A stretch of 64,000 bases of DNA from Mycobacteriaceae bacterium (GCA_019245755.1 JAFARC010000027.1:62001-126000); one strand, 5' to 3'. Positions 33,763 to 42,792 are shown, counted from the stretch's first letter. Numbers and translations are program-made. Notes: a model not told the origin generated them from the sequence alone.

Positions 33763-34530
33763 ATGAGCGAAGAGCCAGTCGTCCTCGTCGAACAACGCGA
33801 AAGAATCCTGCTGATCACGATCAACCGCCCGGAGGCCAAGAACGCGGTCAATGCGGCGGTCAGCCAGGCGTTGGCGGATGCGATGGATCGTCTCGACGAC
33901 GACGCCGGGTTGTCGGTCGGTGTGCTGACCGGTGCGGGCGGAACATTCAGTGCCGGTATGGACCTCAAGGCGTTCGCCCGCGGCGAGAATGTGGTCGTGG
34001 CTGGTCGCGGAATGGGCTTCACCGAACGGCCGCCGGTCAAGCCGCTGATCGCCGCGGTGGAGGGCTACGCGCTGGCCGGCGGCACCGAGTTGGCGTTGGC
34101 GACCGACCTGATCGTCGCGTCCAGAGACTCGGCGTTCGGCATCCCGGAGGTCAAGCGCGGCCTGGTGGCCGGCGGTGGCGGCCTACTGCGGCTGCCGCAG
34201 CGTATTCCGTACCAGATCGCGTTGGAGCTGGCGTTGACCGGCGACAACCTACCCGCACAACGCGCACACGAACTCGGGTTGGTCAACACGCTGACCGAGC
34301 CGGGCGCAGCGCTCGACGGGGCGCTGGCACTGGCCGCGCGAATCACCGCCAACGGGCCCCTCGCCGTGGCCGCGACCAAGCGGATCATCATCGAATCGCG
34401 CGGGTGGAATCCCGACAACATGTTCGCCGAGCAATTGAAGATCCTGATGCCGGTGTTTGCGTCCAACGACGCGAAAGAGGGCGCGATCGCGTTCGCCGAG
34501 AAGCGCTCGCCCCGCTGGACGGGCACCTGA
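33763..34530 (+). CDS. echA1: enoyl-CoA hydratase, EchA1-like
   Basis: A 255-residue crotonase-fold protein (EchA1, Rv0222, is 262). The oxyanion-hole motifs are GAGGTFSAGMDLKAF and GYALAGGTELALATD. At the usual catalytic Glu positions it reads FGIPEVKRGLVAGGGGLLRLP, so one acidic residue (PEV) is present and the second (GAxGTxRLPR) is replaced by Gly/Leu, so activity may be hydratase or isomerase-like. The C-terminus FAEKRSPRWTG is standard. The 86-bp divergent region (33677-33762) is shared with the LPLAT gene. Predicted beta-oxidation enzyme of the cytoplasm. Confidence 0.87.
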   Translation: MSEEPVVLVEQRERILLITINRPEAKNAVNAAVSQALADAMDRLDDDAGLSVGVLTGAGGTFSAGMDLKAFARGENVVVAGRGMGFTERPPVKPLIAAVEGYALAGGTELALATDLIVASRDSAFGIPEVKRGLVAGGGGLLRLPQRIPYQIALELALTGDNLPAQRAHELGLVNTLTEPGAALDGALALAARITANGPLAVAATKRIIIESRGWNPDNMFAEQLKILMPVFASNDAKEGAIAFAEKRSPRWTGT

Positions 34531-34578
34531 TCCGCCACTCAGACGGTTGCTGTTGACGTGCGCGCAAATTGCCGGTAG

Positions 34579-35952
34579 ATGTTTGCCATGGCCGACGTCG
34601 ACTATTGCGTTGTAGGTGCCGGATTTGCCGGGTTGACGGCGGCTCTGCGGCTCAAACAGGCCGGCCATTCCGTGGCGCTGCTCGAGGCGAGGGACCGGGT
34701 CGGTGGGCGCAGCTTCACGGAGGTCCGCGAGGACGGGTCGTGGCTCGACAAGGGCGCGGGGTGGATCGGCCCCGGGCAGGACCGGATTTACGCGCTGATG
34801 GCCGAGTTCGGGGTCCGCGGCTTCAAGCAATACGTCGAGGGCGACGCGATCATGGTGGTCGACGGCAAGCAGCACCGCTACCAGGGCACCATCCCGTGGA
34901 CGATGAGCCCGTGGGCGGCGCTCAATCTGGGCGCGGTGTTCCTCGAGCTTGGGCAGATGTGCAAGTCGATCCCGTTGGATGCGCCGTGGACGGCCAAGAA
35001 CGCCGAGAAGTGGGATCGCATCAGCCTGGCCGAGTGGCTGAACCGAAACCTGGTGTCCAGACCCGCGCGCGAGCTGCTCGAGACCGCCATCGCGGGCTGC
35101 TACACCTCGGCGGCCTCGGAGGTGTCGATGCTGTTCGTGCTGTACCAGATGGCTTCGGGCGGTGGCCCGGGTTTCGTCTTGGGTGTCAAGGACGCGTCAC
35201 AGGACGCCCGGCCGGTCGGCGGGATGGGCGCCATCTACCGCCAGATGGCCGCCCAGATCGGCGATGCGATCGAGGTGTCGCAGCCGGTTCGCTCCATCGG
35301 CCAGGACGCCGGCGGCGTGACCGTGCGCTCCGACCGGTTGCAGGTGCGTGCCCGCCGGGCGATCGTCGCGGTGCCGTTGGCCATTGCGGGCCAGATCGAC
35401 TACCAGCCGATGCTCCCGGTCGACCGGTCGTTTTTGCATCAGCGGATGCCGAGCGGAGCGATATTCAAGATCGCCGTCGTTTACCACGAGCCGTTCTGGC
35501 GCGCCGAGGGGCTGACCGGGCAGTCGGTGGCGCCCGGGTCACCAGCCACTGTGACGATCGAAGCCTGCCCCGACACCGGTCATCCGGGGATCCTGAACGT
35601 GATCGTCGAAGGGCCCATCGCCCGTGAGCTGGGCAGGCTCGACGAATCGGCGCGCAGAGCCGCCATCCTCGGTGAACTCGCCGCGAGATTCGGCACCAGG
35701 GCTTCCGCACCGGTCGACTACCGCGAGCAGAACTGGAGCGTCGAAAGGTACTCCGGCGGCGGCATGCTCAGCCACGCGCCGACCGGTGTGCTGACCCAGT
35801 TCGGTCCCGCGCTGCGCGAACCCTGCGGGCGCATTCACTGGGCCGGCACCGAAAGCTCCGCGGTGATGTGCGGTTGGGTCGACGGTGCGGTCCGTTCGGG
35901 TGAGCGGGCCGCGAGCGAGGTGATGGCGGCCGAAAGCATGGCGGTGGTCTGA
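34579..35952 (+). CDS. flavin-dependent amine oxidase (flavin monoamine oxidase family)
   Basis: A 457-residue FAD enzyme. DYCVVGAGFAGLTAALRLKQAG is the dinucleotide-binding fold, LEARDRVGGRS the second FAD contact and GAGWIGPGQDRIYAL the family signature after it. The C-terminal GRIHWAGTESSAVMCGWVDGAVRSGERAA is the FAD-closing motif. It oxidises a primary amine to aldehyde, ammonia and H2O2; substrate not readable. Aldehyde dehydrogenase and other oxidoreductases nearby could take the aldehyde onward, an inference. Starts at ATG 34579 or 34588; neither has a strong ribosome-binding site. 48 nt after echA1 on the same strand. Confidence 0.88.
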   Translation: MFAMADVDYCVVGAGFAGLTAALRLKQAGHSVALLEARDRVGGRSFTEVREDGSWLDKGAGWIGPGQDRIYALMAEFGVRGFKQYVEGDAIMVVDGKQHRYQGTIPWTMSPWAALNLGAVFLELGQMCKSIPLDAPWTAKNAEKWDRISLAEWLNRNLVSRPARELLETAIAGCYTSAASEVSMLFVLYQMASGGGPGFVLGVKDASQDARPVGGMGAIYRQMAAQIGDAIEVSQPVRSIGQDAGGVTVRSDRLQVRARRAIVAVPLAIAGQIDYQPMLPVDRSFLHQRMPSGAIFKIAVVYHEPFWRAEGLTGQSVAPGSPATVTIEACPDTGHPGILNVIVEGPIARELGRLDESARRAAILGELAARFGTRASAPVDYREQNWSVERYSGGGMLSHAPTGVLTQFGPALREPCGRIHWAGTESSAVMCGWVDGAVRSGERAASEVMAAESMAVV

Positions 35953-36018
35953 GGCTGTCGTCTCATCGCCGTCGGTTGGCGTGGCTTCTCGAGCGGGCCT
36001 TAACAATTGGGCGTCGAC

Positions 36019-36468
36019 TTAACCGATATCGCCGATCAGGTAGCGCTGCAACGTCGGCGCCACTGCATCGACGAGCGGCTGGACCTTCATCGAGTGGATG
36101 GGCTCCGAGCGCACGGCGTAGCGCAGGATGCCGAGCCCGACGAGCTGCGATGTGCACAGCGACGCCCGGAGTTTGACCCGATCGGCGCCGAGCCGCTTGA
36201 GCAGGGGATCGAAGACCGGGCCCACGAATAACCCCTGCACGTTGTCCACGGTCTTGGCCAGGCCCATGGTGGTGATGGCGCCGGCGGCGAACGGGCCGCC
36301 GCCCGCCAGATCCCACGTGGTGATCAGCATGAACAATGTTCGTCGACCGGCTTCGTTGACGCTTCCCGTGACGACTCGGTCGATGAATTCCGGTGTGCCG
36401 AAGGGCAACCTAAGCTTCTTCGCGACCGGATCGAGGATTCCCCGGTACGTTTGCTTGTCACTGGCCAT
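36019..36468 (-). CDS. TetR-type ligand-binding domain without the DNA-binding domain (truncated regulator)
   Basis: A 149-residue protein matching only the C-terminal (TetR_C_16-like) part of a TetR regulator: LPFGTPEFIDRVVTG at the first C-terminal helix, TLFMLITTWD, then RASLCTSQLVGLGILRYAVRSEPIHS and VAPTLQRYL. The ~60-residue helix-turn-helix domain is absent, and upstream DNA is the 3' end of the epoxide hydrolase gene. The ATG at 36468 lies 4 nt after that gene's stop (TGA-CATC-ATG), so translation looks coupled. It is either a decaying remnant or a small-molecule-binding or dimer-blocking protein. There is no frameshift in the retained part. Confidence 0.75.
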   Translation of the reverse strand: MASDKQTYRGILDPVAKKLRLPFGTPEFIDRVVTGSVNEAGRRTLFMLITTWDLAGGGPFAAGAITTMGLAKTVDNVQGLFVGPVFDPLLKRLGADRVKLRASLCTSQLVGLGILRYAVRSEPIHSMKVQPLVDAVAPTLQRYLIGDIG

Positions 36469-36472
36469 GATG

Positions 36473-37627
36473 TCACCGCATCGTCGCGAAGAAGGTTCTG
36501 AGGTCTTGCACGAACAACTCGGGTTGCTCGAAGGCTGCGAAGTGCCCGCCCCGCGGCATGGTCGTCCAGTGCGTGATGTGGTAGTTGGGCTCACACCATT
36601 GACGGGGCAGCCGCAGCACCTCCTTGGGGAAAGAGGCGACGCCGGTGGGCAGTTCGACCGGCCCGGCGGACGCGAACGCGTTGAAGCTCTCCCAGTACAT
36701 CCGCGCCGAGGAGGCGCCCGATCCGGTGAGCCAGTACATCATCACATTATCCAGCAGTTCGTCGCGGCTCAGGACGTTCTCGGGATGTCCGTCGCAGTCG
36801 GTCCATGACCAGAACTTCTCGACGACCCAAGCCAGTTGCCCGACCGGGGAATCAACCAGCGCATAACCGAGCGTCTGGGGCCGCGTCGATTGCTCCTTGG
36901 CGTAGCCCGAGTCCCATTTCCGGTAGTGCGCCATCGCGGCCAGCGCCCGCTGCTCCTCCTCGGTGGGCTTTTGCATGTCGCCGTTGGGCGGCCGGCCGAA
37001 CGGCATGTTGAGGTGGATGGCGACACAGTGGCCGCGGTTTCGGCCGATCTGGGTGGTGACCGCGGCGCCCCAGTCACCTCCTTGAGCGCCGTAGCGGCGG
37101 TAGCCGAGGCGAACCATCAGGGTCTCCCACGCCGCGGCGACCTTGCCGACCCCCCAGCCAGTCCTCGCCGGTTTGCCGGAGAACGCGTAACCCGGCAGCG
37201 ATGGGCACACCACGTGGAAAGCGTCTTCGGCGCGGGCGCCGTGGGCGGTGGGATCGGTGAGCGGCCCGATGACCTTTGCGAACTCGACGATCGATCCCGG
37301 CCACCCGTGGGTGATTACCACCGGGAAGGCATCCGGGTGCGGCGAGCGCTGGTGGACGAAGTGGATGTCGAGCCCGTCGATTTCGGTGGTGAACTGGTCG
37401 AACCGGTTGAGCCCGGCTTCGCGTGCCCGCCAGTCGTATTCGTCGGCCCAGTAGCCGGCGAGTTCGCGCGTGTAGCCCAGCGGCATGCCCTGGCTCCAGT
37501 CGTCCACGCACTCCGCCTCCGGCCAACGAGTGCGCGCCAGCCGCTGCTGCAGGTCCGCAAGTTCGCCCTCGAGAATGGCGATCCGGAACGGACGGATCTC
37601 TGCCGTGTTGTTGTCCACCGGCAACAC
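36473..37627 (-). CDS. epoxide hydrolase (EHN-domain type)
   Basis: A 384-residue microsomal-type epoxide hydrolase. The N-terminal EHN segment (IRPFRIAILEGELADLQQRLARTRWP and WSQGMPLGYTRELAGYWADEYDW) precedes the alpha/beta fold. VITHGWPGS is the oxyanion HGxP motif and GAQGGDWGA holds the nucleophile Asp. PRGGHFAAFEQPELF gives the catalytic His, with lid Tyr candidates in YWLTGSG. It hydrolyses an epoxide to a diol; substrate unknown. Length is usual for the family. The headless TetR gene follows 4 nt downstream, and the unknown gene at 37680-38354 lies upstream on the same strand. Confidence 0.9.
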   Translation of the reverse strand: MLPVDNNTAEIRPFRIAILEGELADLQQRLARTRWPEAECVDDWSQGMPLGYTRELAGYWADEYDWRAREAGLNRFDQFTTEIDGLDIHFVHQRSPHPDAFPVVITHGWPGSIVEFAKVIGPLTDPTAHGARAEDAFHVVCPSLPGYAFSGKPARTGWGVGKVAAAWETLMVRLGYRRYGAQGGDWGAAVTTQIGRNRGHCVAIHLNMPFGRPPNGDMQKPTEEEQRALAAMAHYRKWDSGYAKEQSTRPQTLGYALVDSPVGQLAWVVEKFWSWTDCDGHPENVLSRDELLDNVMMYWLTGSGASSARMYWESFNAFASAGPVELPTGVASFPKEVLRLPRQWCEPNYHITHWTTMPRGGHFAAFEQPELFVQDLRTFFATMR

Positions 37628-37679
37628 TTTACGGGCGGGTTGGGCATCCCAATCGACCTAATTGCACCCGTCGGCAGTT

Positions 37680-38354
37680 CTACAACCCCGCCCGGGATCG
37701 GTACCACTCGACGATGTGCCCGTACCCGCAGGCCTCGGCGAGAACCAACTCGCCCTCGCGGTCGGCTTCCTCCAGTTCGTCCATCCACCGGCGCAGCAGG
37801 GCGGCCCCGGTGCGGCGCGCCTCGACATTGCGCTGAGCGTCGCCACAGAACTGCTCGAAGCAACGAATGTACCGATCGGCCAGGGTGAGCCGGTGCACGC
37901 AGGTCACCAGATCCAGCGCTTCGCCGGCCCACAGCCGGACCAGGCGGCGATAGGCGGTGAGTTCCTCGACCGGCAGGCCGGCCGGGCCGAGGACCACCCG
38001 GGTGTTCGTGAGCTCAGCCAGCACGTCTGCGCGTCGCGATTTGATCCGCTCGCGGGCCACCAGCAGATCACGCCCTAACTCGCCCTGTGTGGTGCCCATC
38101 GGCGGTTCGTCCAGCGCAGATCCGTGTATCGCATGGCTGACGTCGACTGGGGGCCACTTCCCGAAACTTTCTGCCCAGAGCGCCAGTTCGCCGATCATTA
38201 CGTTCAACTCCGCGCGATGATGATCGAGATGCTGGGCGAAATTTCGATGTCCCTCCGCGGTCATCAACCGCGAAGCTTGCACCACTGCCTCGGTCAGCCC
38301 GCCGTGCGCGGCGACCAAGGCGATCATCTGGTCCCGACCGCGCTTGCTGTCCAT
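37680..38354 (-). CDS. conserved hypothetical protein, all-helical
   Basis: Not recognised. A 224-residue soluble protein starting at ATG 38354 (a GTG at 38357 is also possible). No signal peptide or membrane segment. It looks almost entirely alpha-helical, with His/Glu/Arg-rich amphipathic stretches such as RNFAQHLDHHRAELNVMIGELALWAES, ALDLVTCVHRLTLADRYIRCFEQF and LLRRWMDELEEADREGELVLAEACG. Cys, His and Glu/Asp in helices leave a metal- or cofactor-binding bundle possible but unproven. Its stop is 52 nt before the epoxide hydrolase start on the same strand, so the two may be cotranscribed. Confidence 0.55.
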   Translation of the reverse strand: MDSKRGRDQMIALVAAHGGLTEAVVQASRLMTAEGHRNFAQHLDHHRAELNVMIGELALWAESFGKWPPVDVSHAIHGSALDEPPMGTTQGELGRDLLVARERIKSRRADVLAELTNTRVVLGPAGLPVEELTAYRRLVRLWAGEALDLVTCVHRLTLADRYIRCFEQFCGDAQRNVEARRTGAALLRRWMDELEEADREGELVLAEACGYGHIVEWYRSRAGL

Positions 38355-38733
38355 CACCTCCACCGTAGCCGCTGTCTGTCCCCGGTGGCGGCGACATGGC
38401 ATTCCCGTGCCCGGTGGCGCGCCGGCTCCGGCAGAATAGCTGCAGATCGGCCAGTTAAGGACCTTGCTGTGCAGACACCCGCCGCGGAGACGGTTCGCCT
38501 GACCCGGTCGCCATCGCGGACGCTTCCTATTTCCTGTCGAAGCTTTCCTGTCGAACCTCGAACTCAGAAACGGGGCGGCACCTACCATGGCGCCGTGGCG
38601 CAAGCGTCTGTTGATCGCGACCTCCTTCATCACCGCCGACGCTGGCGAATACTTCCGCCTGCCCCTCGACCGCACGGTCATCATGGGTTCACGACTTCCA
38701 GATCTAGCGAGCAACCGGAAGGGAGCAGCACCG
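38355..38733. other. 379-bp intergenic region without a recognised gene
   Basis: Holds the upstream regions of the divergent hypothetical gene and MaoC hydratase gene. An in-frame extension of the MaoC gene back to 38587 gives residues unlike any MaoC family N-terminus and is rejected. A short direct repeat TTCCTGTCGAA occurs twice near 38530-38555. No promoter, RNA or hairpin stood out. Confidence 0.5.
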
Positions 38734-39192
38734 ATGAAGGTGATTTCGTCCATTGACGACGCGGTCGGCTCGGTTGGCCAGGAACTCGGGGTCGGCCAGT
38801 GGAAGGAAATCGACCAGAAGCGCATCGACGCGTTCGCCGACGTCACCGAGGACTATCAGTGGATCCACATCGACGTCGATCGCGCCAGGGTTCAAAGCCC
38901 CTACGGCACAACGATTGCGCACGGCTTCCTGACGCTGTCGATGATTCCGGCCCTCAGTAGGGACAACTTTCGCGTCGAGAACGCGAAGATGGCCATCAAC
39001 TACGGGCTGAACAAGGTGCGGTTCTTGGCCGCCGTCCCAGCGGGTGGCCGCATCCGGGCGCGGTCCGAACTCATCGACGCAAGCAAGGTCGACGACAGTA
39101 CCGTCAACCTCGTGGTCAAGCACACGATCGAACTCGACGGGTCCGACAAGCCGGCGGCCGTCGCCGAGACGATCGTCCGGGTGCTGTTCTAG
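38734..39192 (+). CDS. MaoC-like (R)-enoyl-CoA hydratase, HtdZ-like
   Basis: A 152-residue single-hotdog hydratase, close in length and sequence to M. tuberculosis HtdZ (Rv0130, 151). The catalytic hydratase-2 motif is DVTEDYQWIHIDVDRARVQSPYGTTIAHGFLTLSMIP, with Asp and His in the usual places. INYGLNKVRFLAAVPAGGRIRA continues the fold and PAAVAETIVRVLF ends it. It hydrates 2-enoyl-CoA to (R)-3-hydroxyacyl-CoA, used in fatty-acid elongation or oxidation. The ATG at 38734 is set by GGAAGGGAG at 38718-38726. It converges with the aldehyde dehydrogenase gene. Confidence 0.9.
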   Translation: MKVISSIDDAVGSVGQELGVGQWKEIDQKRIDAFADVTEDYQWIHIDVDRARVQSPYGTTIAHGFLTLSMIPALSRDNFRVENAKMAINYGLNKVRFLAAVPAGGRIRARSELIDASKVDDSTVNLVVKHTIELDGSDKPAAVAETIVRVLF

Positions 39193-39321
39193 GCGTTACG
39201 TTCCCGCGGTCAGACGCGTGTTCCAGCTGGCGAACGGTCTTGATGTTGGCGGCCTGCGCCCGCGCCGCGGCGTCGGCAGCTCACCAAGTCCGTGCACGCA
39301 TCGGCGGGCATGGGCTCCCCC

Positions 39322-40788
39322 TCAGTTGACGGTGTAGCCCATGGGCATCAGTACGCTCTTGAGCTGGCAGAAGTGCTCGACGCCCTCCGGTCCGTTCTCC
39401 CGACCGATGCCCGAGTTCTTGTAACCGCCGAATGGCGAGCCGGGATCAAAGGCGTACCAGTTGATTCCGTAGGTGCCGGTCCGGATTTTCGACGCGATCT
39501 CGATGCCCTTCGGAACGTCGGTGGTCCACACGCTGCCGGCCAGGCCGTAGACCGAATCGTTCGCGATCCGGATCGCATCCTGTTCGTTGTCGTAGGGGAT
39601 GATGCTCAGCACCGGGCCGAAGATCTCCTCCTGTGCGATGGTCATCTTGTTGTCGACGTCCGCGAACACCGTCGGCTGCACGAAGTAGCCGCCGTCGAGA
39701 CCCTCGGGACGGCCGCCGCCGCACACCAGCCGCGCGCCCTCGTCGATACCCTTCTTGATGTAGCCCTCGACCCGCTGGCGCTGCTTCTCTGAGATCAGCG
39801 GTCCGACCTGGCTGGCCGGATCGGACGGCAGGCCGACCGGAAGCGCCTGCACAAACTGCGAAACCGCTTCCACCACTTCGTCATACCGCGACCGTGGCGC
39901 AAGGATCCGGGTTTGGTTCACGCAACCCTGCCCGGCATTCATCACCCCGGAGAAGACCAACATCGGAACCGCCGACGCCAGGTCGACGTCCTCCAGGATG
40001 ATCGCGGCGGACTTGCCACCCAGCTCGAGCGTGCAGGGCTTGAGCTTGTCGGCGGCCCGCTTGCCGACCTCCTTGCCGATGGCGGAACTGCCGGTGAAGG
40101 TGAAGATGTCGACGGCGGGATTGTTCGTAAGTGCCTGTCCCGTCTCGATTCCGCCGGGGACGACCGACAGCACGCCTTCGGGTAGGCCGGCCTCGGCCAA
40201 GACCTCGGCCAGCGCGTTGGCGGTCAGCGGCGTTTCCGCAGCGGGCTTGAGCACGACTGTGCACCCGGCCAGCAGCGCGGGGCCGAGCTTGTTGACCGCC
40301 AGAAACAGCGGCACGTTCCACGCGACGATTGCGCCGACCACACCCATCGGCTCCCGCGTGACGATGGTCTGGCCGTACGACCCGGTGCGGATCTCGGTCC
40401 AGGCCACCTTGTCGGCCGCGGTGGCGAAGAAGTTCAACGCCCCCATCGAACCGGCCCAGTGCATCATCTCGATGATGGTCGGCGGTTGGCCGGTTTCACC
40501 CGTCAGCAGGTGGGTGAAGTAATCCTTTCGGTCCTCGAGCAGCTTGACCGCCGCCTCGATCACGGCGGCCCGCTGCGCGGGCGGCGTGGACGGCCACGGC
40601 CCCTCGTCGAATGCCCTCCTTGCCGCGGCGACGGCGGCGTCGACATCCGCCGGCGCGGCCAACGGAACCCGGCCTACATACTCACCGGTGGCCGGGGAAT
40701 GAACCTCGATGACCTCCTCGGTCGACGGGGCGGTCCACTTGCCGCCGATGAACAGCTTGTCCCATTCGGTTTTTTGTTGCCCGGTCAT
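39322..40788 (-). CDS. aldehyde dehydrogenase (NAD(P)+), Rv0223c-like
   Basis: A 488-residue aldehyde dehydrogenase (Rv0223c is 487). The NAD region includes GAIVAWNVPLFLAVNKLGPALLAGCTVVLKPAAETP and FTGSSAIGKEVG. The general base Glu255 is in LELGGKSA and catalytic Cys289 in NAGQGCVNQTR. C-terminal GPVLSIIPY and PFGGYKNSGIGRENG are present. It oxidises an aldehyde to the acid; substrate unknown. The ATG at 40788 is preceded by GGAGG. It overlaps the stop of the APH-like kinase gene upstream (ATGA), so the two are coupled. Confidence 0.93.
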   Translation of the reverse strand: MTGQQKTEWDKLFIGGKWTAPSTEEVIEVHSPATGEYVGRVPLAAPADVDAAVAAARRAFDEGPWPSTPPAQRAAVIEAAVKLLEDRKDYFTHLLTGETGQPPTIIEMMHWAGSMGALNFFATAADKVAWTEIRTGSYGQTIVTREPMGVVGAIVAWNVPLFLAVNKLGPALLAGCTVVLKPAAETPLTANALAEVLAEAGLPEGVLSVVPGGIETGQALTNNPAVDIFTFTGSSAIGKEVGKRAADKLKPCTLELGGKSAAIILEDVDLASAVPMLVFSGVMNAGQGCVNQTRILAPRSRYDEVVEAVSQFVQALPVGLPSDPASQVGPLISEKQRQRVEGYIKKGIDEGARLVCGGGRPEGLDGGYFVQPTVFADVDNKMTIAQEEIFGPVLSIIPYDNEQDAIRIANDSVYGLAGSVWTTDVPKGIEIASKIRTGTYGINWYAFDPGSPFGGYKNSGIGRENGPEGVEHFCQLKSVLMPMGYTVN

Positions 40789-41948
40789 CTGCCTCCTGTC
40801 ATTCGGGGATCGAGGGCGCTCCAATAGGTCCCGTCGAGCATTGCGGCAAGCGTGTCGCGATGCGTGACCATCGCGTCGGCGTCCGCGGGCGGCCCCTCTT
40901 GGCCTGAAGCCGCCGCAAGCAGGCGAATGCGCACCATCTTCAGCGCGTGCGCCACGGCGGCGTACGTGGTGTAGAAGTCCAGATCCGAGGGCCGGTAGCC
41001 GGTGAGGTCGGCGTAGCCGGCGGCGACGTCGTCGCGACGAAGGAAGTCGGGCAGGCCGGATAGCCCGGCACTGTCCGCAAGTTCTTCGACGAACCGGTGG
41101 AAGAAGATCATTTGGCCGAGGTCGAGCTCGCGCGGGCCCAGGGTCGCCGTCTCCCAGCCCAGCAGCGCGACAGGGCTGAAATCGCGGTAGACGATGTTGC
41201 CGATCCGGGCATCTCCCCAGCAGACGACTGGCTCGGATTCCGCGGGCCAATGGTCCCGCAGCCACGCCAGGCCCCGCTCGATCAACGGCACGCGCACACC
41301 CTCGCCACGGATCCTTGCGTAGTACTCGTCGGTGCGCCGAAAGTGTGCGCTCAGCGCGCTTTCCCCGGGGCGGCGGCGGTCGAGAAACGCGAAGTCCAGC
41401 GGCGCGGCCGCATGCACTCGGGCGAGCTGCTCAAGCGTCGCGTGCTGCATCCGGTCCCGGTCGGCGGCGCCGGCCCGGCTCACCCATGAGTCGATGTTGT
41501 ATGGCACCACATCGGGGCTGGGGTAGTCCTCGCCCGCGGGGGACTGGCCGTCGACGCGGGACATCACCAGAAACGGCGCGCCCATCGGGCTGGGGTCGTC
41601 CTCGCACCACAGCACCTGCGGCACCACCGCGCGAATGATCTGGCTGCCGAGCCGGCGCAGGGTCAGGAACTGATAACGCATGTCCTGACCGGTATCCGGG
41701 TGGGCGAACGGCACTTTGACGTGGGCCTGCGCTGCGACCCGCACGACCAGCCGGTGCGCCTCGCCGTCCCAGCCCGCGTCGATCAGGATCGTCTCGCTGG
41801 ACATGCCGGTTGACGCGGGGATCTCCGCAGTGGCAACCGCGGCGCCTGATTGCCTGGCGCTCAACCAGCGCTCGAAGTCGGTCCGCAGCTCCTCCGGATC
41901 CCGCTGTGACGCGCTCGGGCGTGCCCGCTCGGTCGAATGCACTGCCAT
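40785..41948 (-). CDS. APH-family phosphotransferase-like protein, altered metal site
   Basis: A 387-residue protein of the aminoglycoside phosphotransferase/choline kinase-like fold (an alternative GTG start at 41960 adds four residues). The lobe linker is PFLVMSRVDG. The catalytic-loop region reads VVCWGDARIGNIVY, with the Brenner HGDxxxxN motif as WGDARIGN. The following metal-binding Asp is Gly here: the usual LDWE appears as LLGWETATLGPRELDLG. The catalytic Asp is kept, so activity cannot be excluded, but kinase function is in doubt. Many actinobacterial relatives act on unknown substrates and sit beside acyl-CoA or aldehyde enzymes, as here. Confidence 0.83.
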   Translation of the reverse strand: MAVHSTERARPSASQRDPEELRTDFERWLSARQSGAAVATAEIPASTGMSSETILIDAGWDGEAHRLVVRVAAQAHVKVPFAHPDTGQDMRYQFLTLRRLGSQIIRAVVPQVLWCEDDPSPMGAPFLVMSRVDGQSPAGEDYPSPDVVPYNIDSWVSRAGAADRDRMQHATLEQLARVHAAAPLDFAFLDRRRPGESALSAHFRRTDEYYARIRGEGVRVPLIERGLAWLRDHWPAESEPVVCWGDARIGNIVYRDFSPVALLGWETATLGPRELDLGQMIFFHRFVEELADSAGLSGLPDFLRRDDVAAGYADLTGYRPSDLDFYTTYAAVAHALKMVRIRLLAAASGQEGPPADADAMVTHRDTLAAMLDGTYWSALDPRMTGGR

Positions 41949-41993
41949 GGTGTGGCCCACACTACCGAGCCGGGCGCAAAACGAGAACCTGTT

Positions 41994-42770
41994 TCAGTCG
42001 CGCGATGATTTCGGCCGTAGGACCAGCACCAGGTTGCTCACCAGGAACTCCCGCAGCAGCGGCACCGACGTCGTCCACCACACCCATCGCGGGTGGTAGC
42101 GGGGAAATGCGGCGACCAGCGCACCGCTGGAGCGGGCCCATCGCAACCCGTCGGCCACCGAGGTGGCGAAAAGCGACGACCCGTAGTTGTTCTTCGCCGG
42201 ATGGCCGTGCCTACGGGCGTAGAGGCGGGCGGCTCGGGTCCCGCCGAGATAGTGCGTCAGGCCCATCTCGTGGCCGCCGAAGGGGCCCAGCCACACCGTG
42301 TATGACAGCACGACGAGGCCGCCGGGCCTGGTCACCCTCAGCATCTCCTCGCCCAGCTGCCAGGGCTGCGGCACATGCTCGGCCACGTTGGACGACAGGC
42401 AGATGTCGACGCTGTCGTCGGCGAACGGCAGCGCCATGCCGGATGCGCGGACGAACGCGCCGCAGCCGGACTCGACCGATGGGGCGGCATGCATCTCCGC
42501 GGGGTCGGGCTCCACGCCGAGGTAGTCGATTCCCGCATTGCCGAACGCCGACGCGAAGTAACCGGGTCCGCCACCGACGTCCAGCAGCAGTCGGCCCGCG
42601 GCCGGTTCGCCGTGCGTTGCCCTCCACAGGTCATCGACCATCGACACCGTGTCGGCCGCCAGCGCGCCGTAGAACCGGTCCGGCCTGCGCTGCTCGTAGC
42701 GGAATTCGGACAGCAGCCGCACCGATCGCCGCAGCGTGGCGCGCCTGGCGAAGACATCGGTGGAGTGCAT
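41994..42770 (-). CDS. SAM-dependent methyltransferase of the mycolate-export cluster (Rv0224c/MtrP-like)
   Basis: A 258-residue class I methyltransferase. LLLDVGGGPGYFASAFGNAG is the SAM glycine loop, GVEPDPAE the acidic contact, and FADDSVDICLSSNVAEHVPQPW the core motif of the methyltransferase-11 group. It matches Rv0224c (254 residues), whose corynebacterial counterpart MtrP affects trehalose-mycolate transport; the methylated substrate is not established. It is divergent from the glycosyltransferase gene with only 36 bp between them, so a shared promoter region is likely. The APH-like gene follows 45 nt downstream on the same strand. Confidence 0.88.
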   Translation of the reverse strand: MHSTDVFARRATLRRSVRLLSEFRYEQRRPDRFYGALAADTVSMVDDLWRATHGEPAAGRLLLDVGGGPGYFASAFGNAGIDYLGVEPDPAEMHAAPSVESGCGAFVRASGMALPFADDSVDICLSSNVAEHVPQPWQLGEEMLRVTRPGGLVVLSYTVWLGPFGGHEMGLTHYLGGTRAARLYARRHGHPAKNNYGSSLFATSVADGLRWARSSGALVAAFPRYHPRWVWWTTSVPLLREFLVSNLVLVLRPKSSRD

Positions 42771-42792
42771 CGGGCCAACCCTACGCAGCCGC

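Noticed and set aside
38587-38733. Upstream extension of the MaoC hydratase
   Set aside because: The extra ~49 residues have no likeness to the family; the ATG at 38734 has a clear Shine-Dalgarno.
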